Shown here in pieces: positions 15,741-24,703 of a stretch of 41,849 nucleotides of DNA. The notes beneath the pieces were generated by a model. It did not search any database, was not told where the DNA came from, and saw nothing but the letters and a program-made list of their open reading frames with translations. The stretch is taken from NCBI GenBank assembly GCA_049601975.1, contig JBMYRC010000021.1, positions 1-41,849 of the forward strand, read 5' to 3'. This stretch comes from UBA6544 sp049601975 (GTDB lineage Bacteria > Pseudomonadota > Alphaproteobacteria > UBA8366). The position numbers and the translations under genes were made by a program. Each line of letters starts with the position of its first letter. The stretch's first letter is position 1.

Positions 15741-18700
15741 TTAACGAGGGGAGTCCGTCTCTACGCTCGGAGCCGGTTTGGTGTCGCTGCCGCCACCGAT
15801 CACGTCAAACAGCTTCCGCAGAAATCCAGGCGCTAGCGCCGAGAGCGGGTTTACCGCGATGACGGGATCTTCCAACGAACCGCTCACGCCGTATGACGCA
15901 GCGAAGACACCTTCATCCTTCCCTCCCGTCAAGATCGGTCCAAGGATGGGTATCTGGCCGAGGACGCGATTAACCGTGTATGCCGGAACCAAAGTTCCCT
16001 TTAAGTCGGCGATATCTTCTTCCAAATCAAGCAAACCTTCGGTCGTGATGCCGATCGACGATCCATAGGCACGTGATCGGTCGAGCCGGAGGATGCCGTC
16101 TTGATACCCAAAGGTTCCATCGAATGACGTGAAATCAAGCCCGCGTTGCAAGGCATCGAATATACCCGTCAACGACGCCACCTGTAACAAGCGCGCCAAC
16201 GCCGGCGCTCGGGAAAGCTTGAACTTCGACAATGTAAACGATCCCCGCAACGGCTCCGACAGTACTTTGCGCTTTCCGCTGATTGCCAGTTCCCCCCGTT
16301 CCAACTTGTCGCTCCAACCCAAAGCGACCAAGGCCTGCCCGGCATCATTGCTTTGCACCTCGAGCTTGTGCCCCTCACCATCGGGTTCATAACGCGCGTG
16401 CAAAAACTTGCCATTTGGAAGGCCAGCCTGAAACGCCAACATACTCAACGCGCCATCGGCAAGTCGTGCCTCTCCCTTTGTGGGTCCAAAACGGCCTTGT
16501 TGGCTGGTCCTCAAAATGTCGAGATTGACGTCGAAGGAGATTACCGGAGATGTTGCGCCGTTCTCAGCATCTGTCTCGCGCGCCTCCGGCGCACCGCCAT
16601 GTAAGACCGACTCCAAATCCAGCGTCCCGCGATCAACCCGGACGAGAAATCCATCATCCGGCAATTGGATGACCGATCCAATTACATCCGTCTTGCCAAT
16701 TCTAAACTTCGCGAAATCAGCGTGCCATTTCTGTTCCGTCGCACCGCCAAAGCCTGCCTTGCCAACGATCTCTAAATCGCCAGCCATGACGCTCAAGTTG
16801 TCGACCTGATATGCGCCGTCCACAGCCACCGTCACCCCAATTCGAAAGTTGCCGGGCCGCCCGGCCGGTTTCAACCAGCCGAAGTGCGGAATGGCAATTA
16901 CCGCCTGACTAAGATCACCTGACACCAAAACTTCGCTGCGCCCGTCGACGAACCGCGTCAGGATTAAATTCGTCTCAGAAACACCGCCAATGAAGGGCAG
17001 CTTCGGCAAACCCAAACGTTCGAGGGCATCCACGTCAAGATCGCCACTTAAAATGTAACGGCTCCGAAAACCTTGTCCCGATGCGAAATTTTCATGCCAA
17101 TCCAAGGATAACGGCACACCGTTTAACTGCACCTGGCCGGCGATCTTCAAAGTCGAATTGGAGAGTTTCAATTCAAGATCAGAATTCTCCACCACGAAAC
17201 CAGAGGGGCCCGGCTTCATCCGCACTCCCCGCATGTTCGCCGCGCCTGTAACCCGCACATCGGAGAGCTGAACGTCGTCCCGCAATGGAAACCGCAGCCC
17301 CAATCGAGCAGCCATTTCGCCACCCACTGCCGCCGGATTGATACCAATTTCCCCGACGAGACCGAGCGGTTTTCGATTGACCAATTCAAATGCCGTGTCC
17401 AGCGGACCCCTGACCACCAAGTCAATAGCGACCTGCTCTCGATCGGTATCCAATTGCGTCATATGCACGACACCGTGGTCCACGGCGATGTCCTGTAAAT
17501 TGCCCCGCAAGATATCCAAATCGAAACGGTCCCTCGAAAACGTCGCAGTTCCGAAGACGCCCGTCACTTTGGGAAACGCTTCGAAATAACGAACATCCAA
17601 GCCGCTATATTTGAGCGTGCCGGTGATCGACTGAATCTTAGGATTAAGCGGATCGTTGACTGGCAATTCCAACACTAGGCCTAATTTGCCTTCATCGACT
17701 TTGCCTGTGCGAATGTTCTGGGTCGTCCATCTTCGCGCGGAGGTGCCTAGATTGACCGGCCAATAACGTGATACCCCCGCCATCTCCATATTGCGCAAAT
17801 CTGCATCAATCCGGGCACGAATTTTATCTCCGATACGGTTGGCAGAGATCTCGAATGCAAGTTCGGGTCCGCCGAAGTCCACCGATCCGCTCTTTATGCT
17901 GATTCCGTCGAAACTATTCCTAATTTTGGCCTTAAATGCGAAGCCCTCGAATTCTATTGACTCGGGTAGGACCTTTTCGAGCCGGAACGTTCCGGCGCCC
18001 GCACGGGTCTCAACGTCGAGACGCAGTACCTGCCCGCCAGGCCCGATACGACCGGAGGTTCGAACGTCCAGCAACGTGTCAAGTTGCCCGATCGCCGATA
18101 CTTGTGGCAACAGATCCGCTAATGTCGTCGCCCGCAGCCCAGTGATATTCATCGTCATGTCATAATCTTGATTGGCATCAACGATGACATTGCCTGCGAC
18201 CGATCCGCCGGCACCCTTTACATCAAATGCGACGGAATTGACCGTCCCCGAATGCTGTGCCAGCACGCGAAACTGACCCGATAACGGAAGGTCGATATTT
18301 TCGAATTGCCGCAGCTGGGCTATCCGTTCCGCGAAATCCGATGGAAACAACCTATCGAATTCAATACCGATATCGACGACCGGACGTTCCGGCGCAAATA
18401 CCGCGTGCGCTCTCAACTGCGTGGAGCGATCTCCGAAGTCGAGCGCCATCGACGCGATCGCTTCCATCCCTTCGTCCCCCCGCAACAACTCGAGATCACT
18501 GTTGGGAGAATGCCATTCCCCGCCATTCGGACCGTCCAAATATCGGATATCAACATCCGAAATTTGGACACTATCCAGATAACCGAAGACGGAAGACGGA
18601 TCGCCGGGTTTGGATAGCAGGGAGATATACGCCGGTATCCGATTTAAGAACTCTTTATCGGCCACACTATCGGAACGGGCAAAGAACCCTAACACAAACT

Positions 18701-19094
18701 TACCATCCCCGCCCCGCTCAACAGTCGCGCTCAGGCCTTGGACTTCGATGCGATTTGGTGCAATTAAGCCGCGGAATAAGGCTGAAATGGAAAATCCTAC
18801 GGAAACTTCGGGCAATAAAGCCAAAACTTTCCCACCACTCCCCAGGACCGTGGCATTGTTGACGCGGATATCGAATGCATTATCCCAGCTGACCCATACG
18901 AGCGCTGTCTCTTCGATTTTGACTTCGACGCCGGATTCTTCGAGGCTCACCGCCCGTTCGATATATGGGGTCGCGAAAGCCAACGACATCGGGCCCGTGC
19001 TCAATCGCCAGCACAGGAGAGCAAAGAGGAGAATTGCAATGCCCAACAAACCTGCAAGCAATTCGACCGCAATAATCGATGTACGTCTGATCAC
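15741..19094 (-). CDS. Large AsmA/YhdP-like envelope protein (DUF3971)
   Basis: A 1117-aa protein with one N-terminal membrane helix (about residues 7-30, IIAVELLAGLLGIAILLFAL) and a very long periplasmic region of repeated beta-rich segments, as in the AsmA-like/YhdP bridge-protein superfamily. In E. coli such proteins span the periplasm and help move phospholipid to the outer membrane. That role is inferred here from architecture. The C-terminal part contains the AsmA-type segment GELAISGKRKVLSEPLRG, followed by LLDLEEDIADLKGTLVPAYTVN and GGKDEGVFAASYGVSG. The start is GTG at 19094 with only a weak AAAGA upstream. It is divergent from glnE (86-base gap) and convergent with tyrS. Confidence 0.88.
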   Translation of the reverse strand: MIRRTSIIAVELLAGLLGIAILLFALLCWRLSTGPMSLAFATPYIERAVSLEESGVEVKIEETALVWVSWDNAFDIRVNNATVLGSGGKVLALLPEVSVGFSISALFRGLIAPNRIEVQGLSATVERGGDGKFVLGFFARSDSVADKEFLNRIPAYISLLSKPGDPSSVFGYLDSVQISDVDIRYLDGPNGGEWHSPNSDLELLRGDEGMEAIASMALDFGDRSTQLRAHAVFAPERPVVDIGIEFDRLFPSDFAERIAQLRQFENIDLPLSGQFRVLAQHSGTVNSVAFDVKGAGGSVAGNVIVDANQDYDMTMNITGLRATTLADLLPQVSAIGQLDTLLDVRTSGRIGPGGQVLRLDVETRAGAGTFRLEKVLPESIEFEGFAFKAKIRNSFDGISIKSGSVDFGGPELAFEISANRIGDKIRARIDADLRNMEMAGVSRYWPVNLGTSARRWTTQNIRTGKVDEGKLGLVLELPVNDPLNPKIQSITGTLKYSGLDVRYFEAFPKVTGVFGTATFSRDRFDLDILRGNLQDIAVDHGVVHMTQLDTDREQVAIDLVVRGPLDTAFELVNRKPLGLVGEIGINPAAVGGEMAARLGLRFPLRDDVQLSDVRVTGAANMRGVRMKPGPSGFVVENSDLELKLSNSTLKIAGQVQLNGVPLSLDWHENFASGQGFRSRYILSGDLDVDALERLGLPKLPFIGGVSETNLILTRFVDGRSEVLVSGDLSQAVIAIPHFGWLKPAGRPGNFRIGVTVAVDGAYQVDNLSVMAGDLEIVGKAGFGGATEQKWHADFAKFRIGKTDVIGSVIQLPDDGFLVRVDRGTLDLESVLHGGAPEARETDAENGATSPVISFDVNLDILRTSQQGRFGPTKGEARLADGALSMLAFQAGLPNGKFLHARYEPDGEGHKLEVQSNDAGQALVALGWSDKLERGELAISGKRKVLSEPLRGSFTLSKFKLSRAPALARLLQVASLTGIFDALQRGLDFTSFDGTFGYQDGILRLDRSRAYGSSIGITTEGLLDLEEDIADLKGTLVPAYTVNRVLGQIPILGPILTGGKDEGVFAASYGVSGSLEDPVIAVNPLSALAPGFLRKLFDVIGGGSDTKPAPSVETDSPR

Positions 19095-19180
19095 GTCTTT
19101 GAAAAATCCACTTGGTCCTACGCCATCATAGCGTTATTGCCCTATATTCATAACTCTTAGATCGAAAGCTAGCGCAATTC

Positions 19181-22123
19181 ATGCTCTTTTCCTTCGACCA
19201 AAATCGACTTCCAAATGCGGCTCATCCGGATCACGCCGAACGCACGATCGATCGCTGGACGTCAAACTCTCCTGATACGGATTTTTGCAATTCTATCGTC
19301 AATGACCCGGCGGGCAAAAAGCTATTATACGCAGTGGCTGGCAACAGCCCATTTCTAGCCCAGTGCCTGCAAAGAGACGCCGTCTTCGCCTGTGAATTAC
19401 TAGCGAAAGGCCCTGACGCGGCATTCGATAAGATCGTATTGGCGTTGAAAAATTCGATGAACGCGGAAGACGATACCAACAAGTTGATGGGCTTTCTGCG
19501 TGAAACCAAACGGAACGCAGCGCTAACAATCGCCGTCGGTGATATTTCCGAGGTATGGGACGTCGACAAGGTCATGCGGGCGCTTAGTACCTTTGCCGAC
19601 GAATCTCTCTCCCTTGGTGTCCGACACGTTTTACGCATGCACGCCAAAGCCAGACGTCTCGCGCTCGTCGACGAAGACGATCCGGAAGTCGGATCGGGCT
19701 ATGTCGTGCTCGCCCTCGGCAAGCTGGGCGCGCGCGAGCTGAATTATTCCAGCGACGTAGATTTGATCGTGCTCTATGATCCGGACAAGGTCGAAGTAGA
19801 GAATAAGGAGACCCTCGGGCCGGTGTTTGTGCGGGCGACACGAGATCTCGTGCGCATCATGGAGGAACGAACTGAGGACGGATACGTCCACCGGACCGAT
19901 TTGCGGTTGCGGCCCGACCCCGGCACCACACCGGTCGCTATCTCAACCATCGCCGCTGAGACCTATTACGAGAGTGTAGGCCAGAACTGGGAACGCATGG
20001 CGATGATCCGAGCGCGACCTGTCGCAGGCGACATAGAACTTGGCGAAGATTTCCTGCATCATCTACGGCCATTCGTGTGGCGGAACAACCTCGATTTTGC
20101 AGCCATCCAGGACATTCATTCCGTCAAGCGGCAGATCAACGCTCATCGGGGCGGTCATACATTAGCCGTCAACGGACATAACATAAAACTCGGTCGGGGC
20201 GGCATTCGCGAAATCGAATTTTTCACCCAAACTCAGCAACTGATCTGGGGCGGGCGGAACCCCGAACTTCGCGGACGCGAACTATACGGCGTGTTGGATA
20301 CCTTGGTTGAACACGGCCGAGTGGCGGCGGAGACAGCGGGTCAACTTAAGGAAGCGTACGGATTTCTTCGCCGCATTGAACATCGCCTGCAGATGGTGGA
20401 TGACAAGCAAACACACGAGATGCCGAAGACCAACGACAAGGTAGAGGAAATCGCCATCTTTTCCGGCTATGACGATGCCACTTCCTTCGGAAAAGCGCTC
20501 TTGGACCGGCTACATTGTGTCGAACAGCACTATGGCAATTTATTCGGTGATTCCAAAGACTTAGGTGGGAAAGGTTCGCTCGTCTTCACGGGCAATGAAC
20601 TTCATCCAGACACACAGGCGACGCTTGAGGGGATGGGCTATACCGACCCGTCAAAAATCTTCAATACCGTCCGGATTTGGCATCACGGGCGCTACCGGGC
20701 AACCCGCAGCGAACGGTCCCGCCAGCTGCTGACTGAACTCATGCCGCAACTCCTGCATTCTCTCGCGAGCACCGCCAATCCGGGTTTCGCCTTCGCCAAA
20801 TTCGACGAGTTCCTCAGCCGTCTACCCGCTGGTGTGCAGTTGCTCTCGCTGCTCCACGCAAATCCCAATCTCCTCGACCTGGTGGCAATGGTCATGGGCA
20901 ACGCGCCGTTGCTGGCCGATTGGCTAAGCCGAAATCCACATTTACTCGATTACGTCCTATCGGACGAATTCGACCGACCGATCGAAGACGGCGAGACCAT
21001 GGAAACGGACCTGCGGGAAGCGCTCAAGGAAGCCGATCATTTCGAGCATATACTCGATATCACTCGGCGATGGACCAACGATCATAAATTCAGGATCGGC
21101 ATCCAGGTCTTAAGAGGAATTACCGACGGCATTGCCGCCGGTCCCGCCCTCACATCGGTAGCGGAGACAGTCATCCGCGTCTTGGTACCCGCGGTCGAGA
21201 ATGAATTCGCCGCACAACACGGACGGATCGCCGGTGCAGGTATGTCGGCCATCGCCTATGGAAAGCTTGGCGGGCGGGAACTGATGCATGGCTCGGACCT
21301 CGACCTTGTATTCGTCTATGACCACAACCACGACTTAGACGTATCGGATGGTAAAAAGCCATTAGCGCCAAGCGTCTACTTCATGCGTCTTGCGCAACGG
21401 ATCGTCAGCGCTATCAGCGCACCAACGGGTGAGGGCAAGCTCTACGAAATTGACCTGCGCCTCCGGCCCTCCGGAAACAAGGGCCCTATCGCCGTTCGTT
21501 TGGGTGGATATTTCGATTACCTCAAGGACTCCGCTTGGACATGGGAGTACATGGCCCTCACCCGGGCGCGTCCGATCTCCGGCCCGCCGGAGTTGCAAGC
21601 TCGAATCATTTGCGGCATCGAAGATTTATTGACCATGGCGCGAGATGCGGACAAACTCATCTGTGACGTCGACGACATGCGGACACGCATGGCCGGCGAG
21701 CATCGCGGTGAATCAATATGGGATATCAAGCATCATCGCGGCGGCTTGGTCGATATTGAATTCATCACACAGTATTTCCAACTCGCCCTCGGCCGGAACG
21801 ACCCGGCGCTCCTGTCGCCGACTACAATGGAAGCGCTGTGGAAGCTATCGTTAGCAAGCGCCCTTTCCGCCGACGATGCCGATGTTTTGATGACCGCGCT
21901 CAAACTATGGCAAGGGCTGCAATCGATCATTCGGCTAATTGGCCCTGAACGCCTGGACGATGGGCAACCACCGGCAGGACAAGCGCATGCGCTGTGCCGG
22001 GTGGCAGGAGTAGAGACGTTTGTCGATTTGAAGCATTCGGTTGAGGAGAAAGCTGAAGCGGTCCGCTATACTTTCACACGTCTTATCGAGCATCCGGCAA
22101 GCGAACTGGCGGAGCAGTTGTAA
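19181..22123 (+). CDS. glnE: Glutamine synthetase adenylyltransferase/adenylyl-removing enzyme
   Basis: A 980-aa bifunctional regulator that adds AMP to glutamine synthetase and removes it, according to glutamine and PII status. It has two nucleotidyltransferase domains, each followed by a helical segment. The N-terminal (adenylyl-removing) signature is LGKLGARELNYSSDVDLIVLYD around residues 183-205. The C-terminal (adenylylating) signature is YGKLGGRELMHGSDLDLVFVYD around 688-710. The paired DVDL/DLDL aspartates bind metal. RPDPGTTPVA, LGRGGIREIEFF and HRGGLVDIEFI are further hallmarks. Length is normal. The start ATG lacks a strong ribosome site. It is followed after about 60 bases by the receiver-like gene, so one transcript is possible. 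Confidence 0.97.
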   Translation: MLFSFDQNRLPNAAHPDHAERTIDRWTSNSPDTDFCNSIVNDPAGKKLLYAVAGNSPFLAQCLQRDAVFACELLAKGPDAAFDKIVLALKNSMNAEDDTNKLMGFLRETKRNAALTIAVGDISEVWDVDKVMRALSTFADESLSLGVRHVLRMHAKARRLALVDEDDPEVGSGYVVLALGKLGARELNYSSDVDLIVLYDPDKVEVENKETLGPVFVRATRDLVRIMEERTEDGYVHRTDLRLRPDPGTTPVAISTIAAETYYESVGQNWERMAMIRARPVAGDIELGEDFLHHLRPFVWRNNLDFAAIQDIHSVKRQINAHRGGHTLAVNGHNIKLGRGGIREIEFFTQTQQLIWGGRNPELRGRELYGVLDTLVEHGRVAAETAGQLKEAYGFLRRIEHRLQMVDDKQTHEMPKTNDKVEEIAIFSGYDDATSFGKALLDRLHCVEQHYGNLFGDSKDLGGKGSLVFTGNELHPDTQATLEGMGYTDPSKIFNTVRIWHHGRYRATRSERSRQLLTELMPQLLHSLASTANPGFAFAKFDEFLSRLPAGVQLLSLLHANPNLLDLVAMVMGNAPLLADWLSRNPHLLDYVLSDEFDRPIEDGETMETDLREALKEADHFEHILDITRRWTNDHKFRIGIQVLRGITDGIAAGPALTSVAETVIRVLVPAVENEFAAQHGRIAGAGMSAIAYGKLGGRELMHGSDLDLVFVYDHNHDLDVSDGKKPLAPSVYFMRLAQRIVSAISAPTGEGKLYEIDLRLRPSGNKGPIAVRLGGYFDYLKDSAWTWEYMALTRARPISGPPELQARIICGIEDLLTMARDADKLICDVDDMRTRMAGEHRGESIWDIKHHRGGLVDIEFITQYFQLALGRNDPALLSPTTMEALWKLSLASALSADDADVLMTALKLWQGLQSIIRLIGPERLDDGQPPAGQAHALCRVAGVETFVDLKHSVEEKAEAVRYTFTRLIEHPASELAEQL

Positions 22124-22185
22124 GTACCAGAGTAGGCAGTTAAGGTCGCCTGCGGTTGGGGCTGAGCGATAAAAGATATGAGCCA

Positions 22186-22944
22186 ATGATTGATGTTCAA
22201 ATTCGCGATTGCCTCGTCCGGGAATACCTAGACGAGACGAATGAAGTCCTAAACGACTCTGACGTTGCGCTGGGAAACGTCAGTTCGGACACCTCCAAGG
22301 CAAGTTTGGAATTCTTGCGCCTATTCGGAGCATTCTCCGTTCTACGGGTCCAAGGACGTGGCCTAGAGACGACATTACTCGTTATCACGTTACAACGATT
22401 TTGCGAGTATTTGGATAATCTCCAAATTGCCGAGCAGAAGATAATTTCCGACCTGCAATTTTACTCCTCGACCTTGCACGACATCGTAGCCAATGACCGT
22501 ACGGAAGTGGATATTCGCACCTTTTCTCGAAGCCTGCCCGTCCACACGCCTGTCGATATGAACAATATCGTACAAGTGGATGGGGAAATCATGCCGATCG
22601 AGCCGAATAAAACAGTTGCAAAGCTTGTCTCGCGAGGATTGCGAGCCTGCGGATATCGGGTAACCACATTACGTGGTTCGATCGACGCGCTCACCTATGC
22701 TATCCGCACGAAACCGGACATGATAATTGCCTCCGCCGAATTGAACGGAATCAACGGCATTGATATAGCCTGTGCCATTGGCACCATGCCTCTTATGCAA
22801 AAAATCCCCTCGGCCCTACTCACCAGTCGCGATCGCGACCATGATGCACTACGCGAATTGCCCGAGACTTCAGCCGTCTTAAAAAAGGGCGGTAAATTCG
22901 GCGATGATCCCTCGGATGCTCTTGCCCAATTCGACGTTCTGTGA
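22186..22944 (+). CDS. Degenerate receiver-domain protein with Hpt-like N-terminus
   Basis: A 252-aa protein. The C-terminal half (about residues 135-250) has the layout of a response-regulator receiver. The strand with the phospho-acceptor reads DMIIASAELNGINGIDIA, and the position eight residues before the final G, normally Asp, is Ser. The switch Thr/Ser (ALLTS) and the conserved Lys (VLKKG) are kept. The acidic pair of strand 1 is reduced to IMPIEPNK. The N-terminal helices (YLDETNEVLNDSDVALG, LRLFGAFSVLR) look like an Hpt helical bundle but lack the phosphorylatable histidine. It is therefore probably a phosphorylation-independent adaptor. The ATG 22186 is the best start, although a TTG at 22156 is possible. 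Its stop overlaps the next gene's GTG (GTGA). Its role is unknown. Confidence 0.75.
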   Translation: MIDVQIRDCLVREYLDETNEVLNDSDVALGNVSSDTSKASLEFLRLFGAFSVLRVQGRGLETTLLVITLQRFCEYLDNLQIAEQKIISDLQFYSSTLHDIVANDRTEVDIRTFSRSLPVHTPVDMNNIVQVDGEIMPIEPNKTVAKLVSRGLRACGYRVTTLRGSIDALTYAIRTKPDMIIASAELNGINGIDIACAIGTMPLMQKIPSALLTSRDRDHDALRELPETSAVLKKGGKFGDDPSDALAQFDVL

Positions 22945-23768
22945 CGCAAAAGTTCGTTACTGTCTCGGAAGAAGCCGTTTCGATCCTGGCAACCATCGAT
23001 GCCGAGGAAAAAGCGATACGGGCTGTCGAATTCGGACAGACGTGGCTCGACAAACCGATCTTGCCAGTAAAACCGCGCGCGATGCCGAAACGACCCGCCC
23101 GGCCCGACAAGCCCGAACTCTTAGCCCCCGGGAAAGTACGTCGGCGCAAGATCAATAGGGGAATTAAAGGGCGGATTGCACTGATTCACGCCTTGGCACA
23201 TATCGAACTGAACGCGATCGATCTAGCGTGTGATATTATCGCGCGGTTTGCACATACCAACGATTTACCTATCGATTTCACGCGCGATTGGATCGCGGTC
23301 GCCGCCGACGAGGCCAAGCATTTTCGGCTTCTCAATGCGCGTCTCTGCGATTTTGATGCGGTGTACGGCGATCTTCCCGCCCATGACGGGCTGTGGGAAG
23401 CAGCGGATAATACGGCGGAAGATATCTTGGCGCGACTGGCGGTGGTCCCCCTCGTCCTGGAGGCGCGCGGTCTCGACGTGACGCCGGTCATGATCGAGAA
23501 ACTGCGGGCGGCGGAAGACGACGAGAGCGCCGATATACTAGAAATCATACACCGCGATGAGATTACCCATGTCGCCGCCGGACAACGCTGGTTCGATTAC
23601 CTGTGTAATGCCCGCGGCTTCACGCCCAGCGCTACATTCAAAGATTTAGTACGTCGCTATTTTAAGGGCGCTCTCAAGCCGCCCTTCAATGAAACCAGCC
23701 GGACCGCCGCGGGAATGCCGAAATCCTTCTATGAGCAATCGGCCGGGCCGTCTCTGGCGCAACAATAA
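22941..23768 (+). CDS. DUF455 ferritin-like protein
   Basis: A 275-aa DUF455-family protein with a ferritin-like four-helix bundle. The di-iron-type ligands appear as IHALAHIELNAIDLACD, AVAADEAKHF and IHRDEITHVAAGQRW, i.e. E and ExxH pairs. The first 75 residues are a basic, proline-rich lead (KPRAMPKRPARPDKPELL). The family is widespread in alphaproteobacteria and is thought to be a di-iron oxidase or hydroxylase, but no reaction is firmly established to my knowledge. It starts with GTG at 22941, overlapping the stop of the receiver-like gene by 4 bases, which implies translational coupling. The bcp gene follows 57 bases later. Confidence 0.9.
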   Translation: MTQKFVTVSEEAVSILATIDAEEKAIRAVEFGQTWLDKPILPVKPRAMPKRPARPDKPELLAPGKVRRRKINRGIKGRIALIHALAHIELNAIDLACDIIARFAHTNDLPIDFTRDWIAVAADEAKHFRLLNARLCDFDAVYGDLPAHDGLWEAADNTAEDILARLAVVPLVLEARGLDVTPVMIEKLRAAEDDESADILEIIHRDEITHVAAGQRWFDYLCNARGFTPSATFKDLVRRYFKGALKPPFNETSRTAAGMPKSFYEQSAGPSLAQQ

Positions 23769-23825
23769 CACCAGCCTATATTCCCTAGTTCGAGGATCAA
23801 TAGTCGCTCAATTGAGAGGTCACCC

Positions 23826-24329
23826 ATGAGTGTGGATGTCGGCGATAAAGCACCTGATTTCGATTTGCGGACGGACGGCGGCGGTAACCTAAAATTATCG
23901 TCTTTGCGCGGCCGGAAAGTCGTTTTGTATTTTTACCCGAAGGATTCGACACCAGGCTGTACAACCGAGGCTGAAGGCTTTCGCGACGCGCTTGGCGACT
24001 TCGCGAAAGCCGGGACAGAAATCGTAGGAGTCTCGAAGGATAGCGTTAAACGCCATGATAATTTCAAGGCGAAGTATGATCTACCCTTTCCGCTTCTTGC
24101 CGATACGGACGGCATCGCCTGTGAGGCATACGGCGTCTGGGTAGAGAAGCAGAACTACGGTCGCACATACATGGGCATTGAACGGTCAACCTTCCTAATC
24201 GATGAGAAGGGCAAAATCGCGCACGCCTGGCGCAAGGTCCGCGTTAAGGGGCATGTTGATGCTGTGCTCGCGACCGCGCGATTGATCACCCATCCTAATA
24301 GAGGAACCGAACATGCTAAAGAAACATAA
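23826..24329 (+). CDS. bcp: BCP/PrxQ-type thiol peroxidase
   Basis: A 167-aa cytosolic peroxiredoxin reducing hydrogen and organic peroxides. The peroxidatic C45 lies in KDSTPGCTTEAEGFRD. In E. coli BCP a resolving cysteine sits at position 50; here that position is Glu, so this is a one-Cys-type variant unless C99, in the segment ADTDGIACEAYG, takes that role. The C-terminal IERSTFLIDEKGKIAHAWRKV is typical. A good AGAGGT lies ahead of the ATG. Its 3' end overlaps the Rid gene by 17 bases. Confidence 0.93.
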   Translation: MSVDVGDKAPDFDLRTDGGGNLKLSSLRGRKVVLYFYPKDSTPGCTTEAEGFRDALGDFAKAGTEIVGVSKDSVKRHDNFKAKYDLPFPLLADTDGIACEAYGVWVEKQNYGRTYMGIERSTFLIDEKGKIAHAWRKVRVKGHVDAVLATARLITHPNRGTEHAKET

Positions 24330-24702
24330 TCCCGCCACCGTCGCGACTCCGCTGTCCGCTTATAGCCACGGTGTCGAGGTGGCGGCGAACGCGCGCTGGA
24401 TGTGCCTCTCCGGTCAAATTGCCATCGCGCCCGACGGTTCCGTGCCCGACGGCATCGACGCGCAGACCCGGTTGATCTTCGAGAATATCAAGAACATCTT
24501 GGCGTCCGGCGATATGGCGTTAGAGGATCTGGTTCGTTTGAACGTTTATATCGTCAATCCAGACAACATGGCCGGTTTCCGGCCCGTCCGCGACGAATAT
24601 GTCGGCAACATCAAATGCGGCTCGACAATGATTGTCATCGCCGGCTTGGCAAAACCGGAATTCTTGATCGAGATCGAGGCCATGGCCGCGAAAGCGGGCT
24701 AG
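24313..24702 (+). CDS. Rid-family (YjgF/UK114) protein
   Basis: A 129-aa member of the Rid family of small trimeric proteins. It shows LSGQIAIAPDGSVPDGIDAQT, IFENIKNILASGDMALEDLVRLNVYI and a C-terminal FLIEIEAMA. Archetypal RidA deaminates reactive enamines/imines using an arginine in the segment before the last strand (usually CPARS..E). Here that stretch reads KCGSTMIVIAG and lacks the arginine, so RidA activity should not be assumed. It starts inside the end of bcp, so translation is coupled. Its stop is one base from the convergent prfB stop. Confidence 0.88.
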   Translation: MLKKHNPATVATPLSAYSHGVEVAANARWMCLSGQIAIAPDGSVPDGIDAQTRLIFENIKNILASGDMALEDLVRLNVYIVNPDNMAGFRPVRDEYVGNIKCGSTMIVIAGLAKPEFLIEIEAMAAKAG

Positions 24703-24703
24703 C

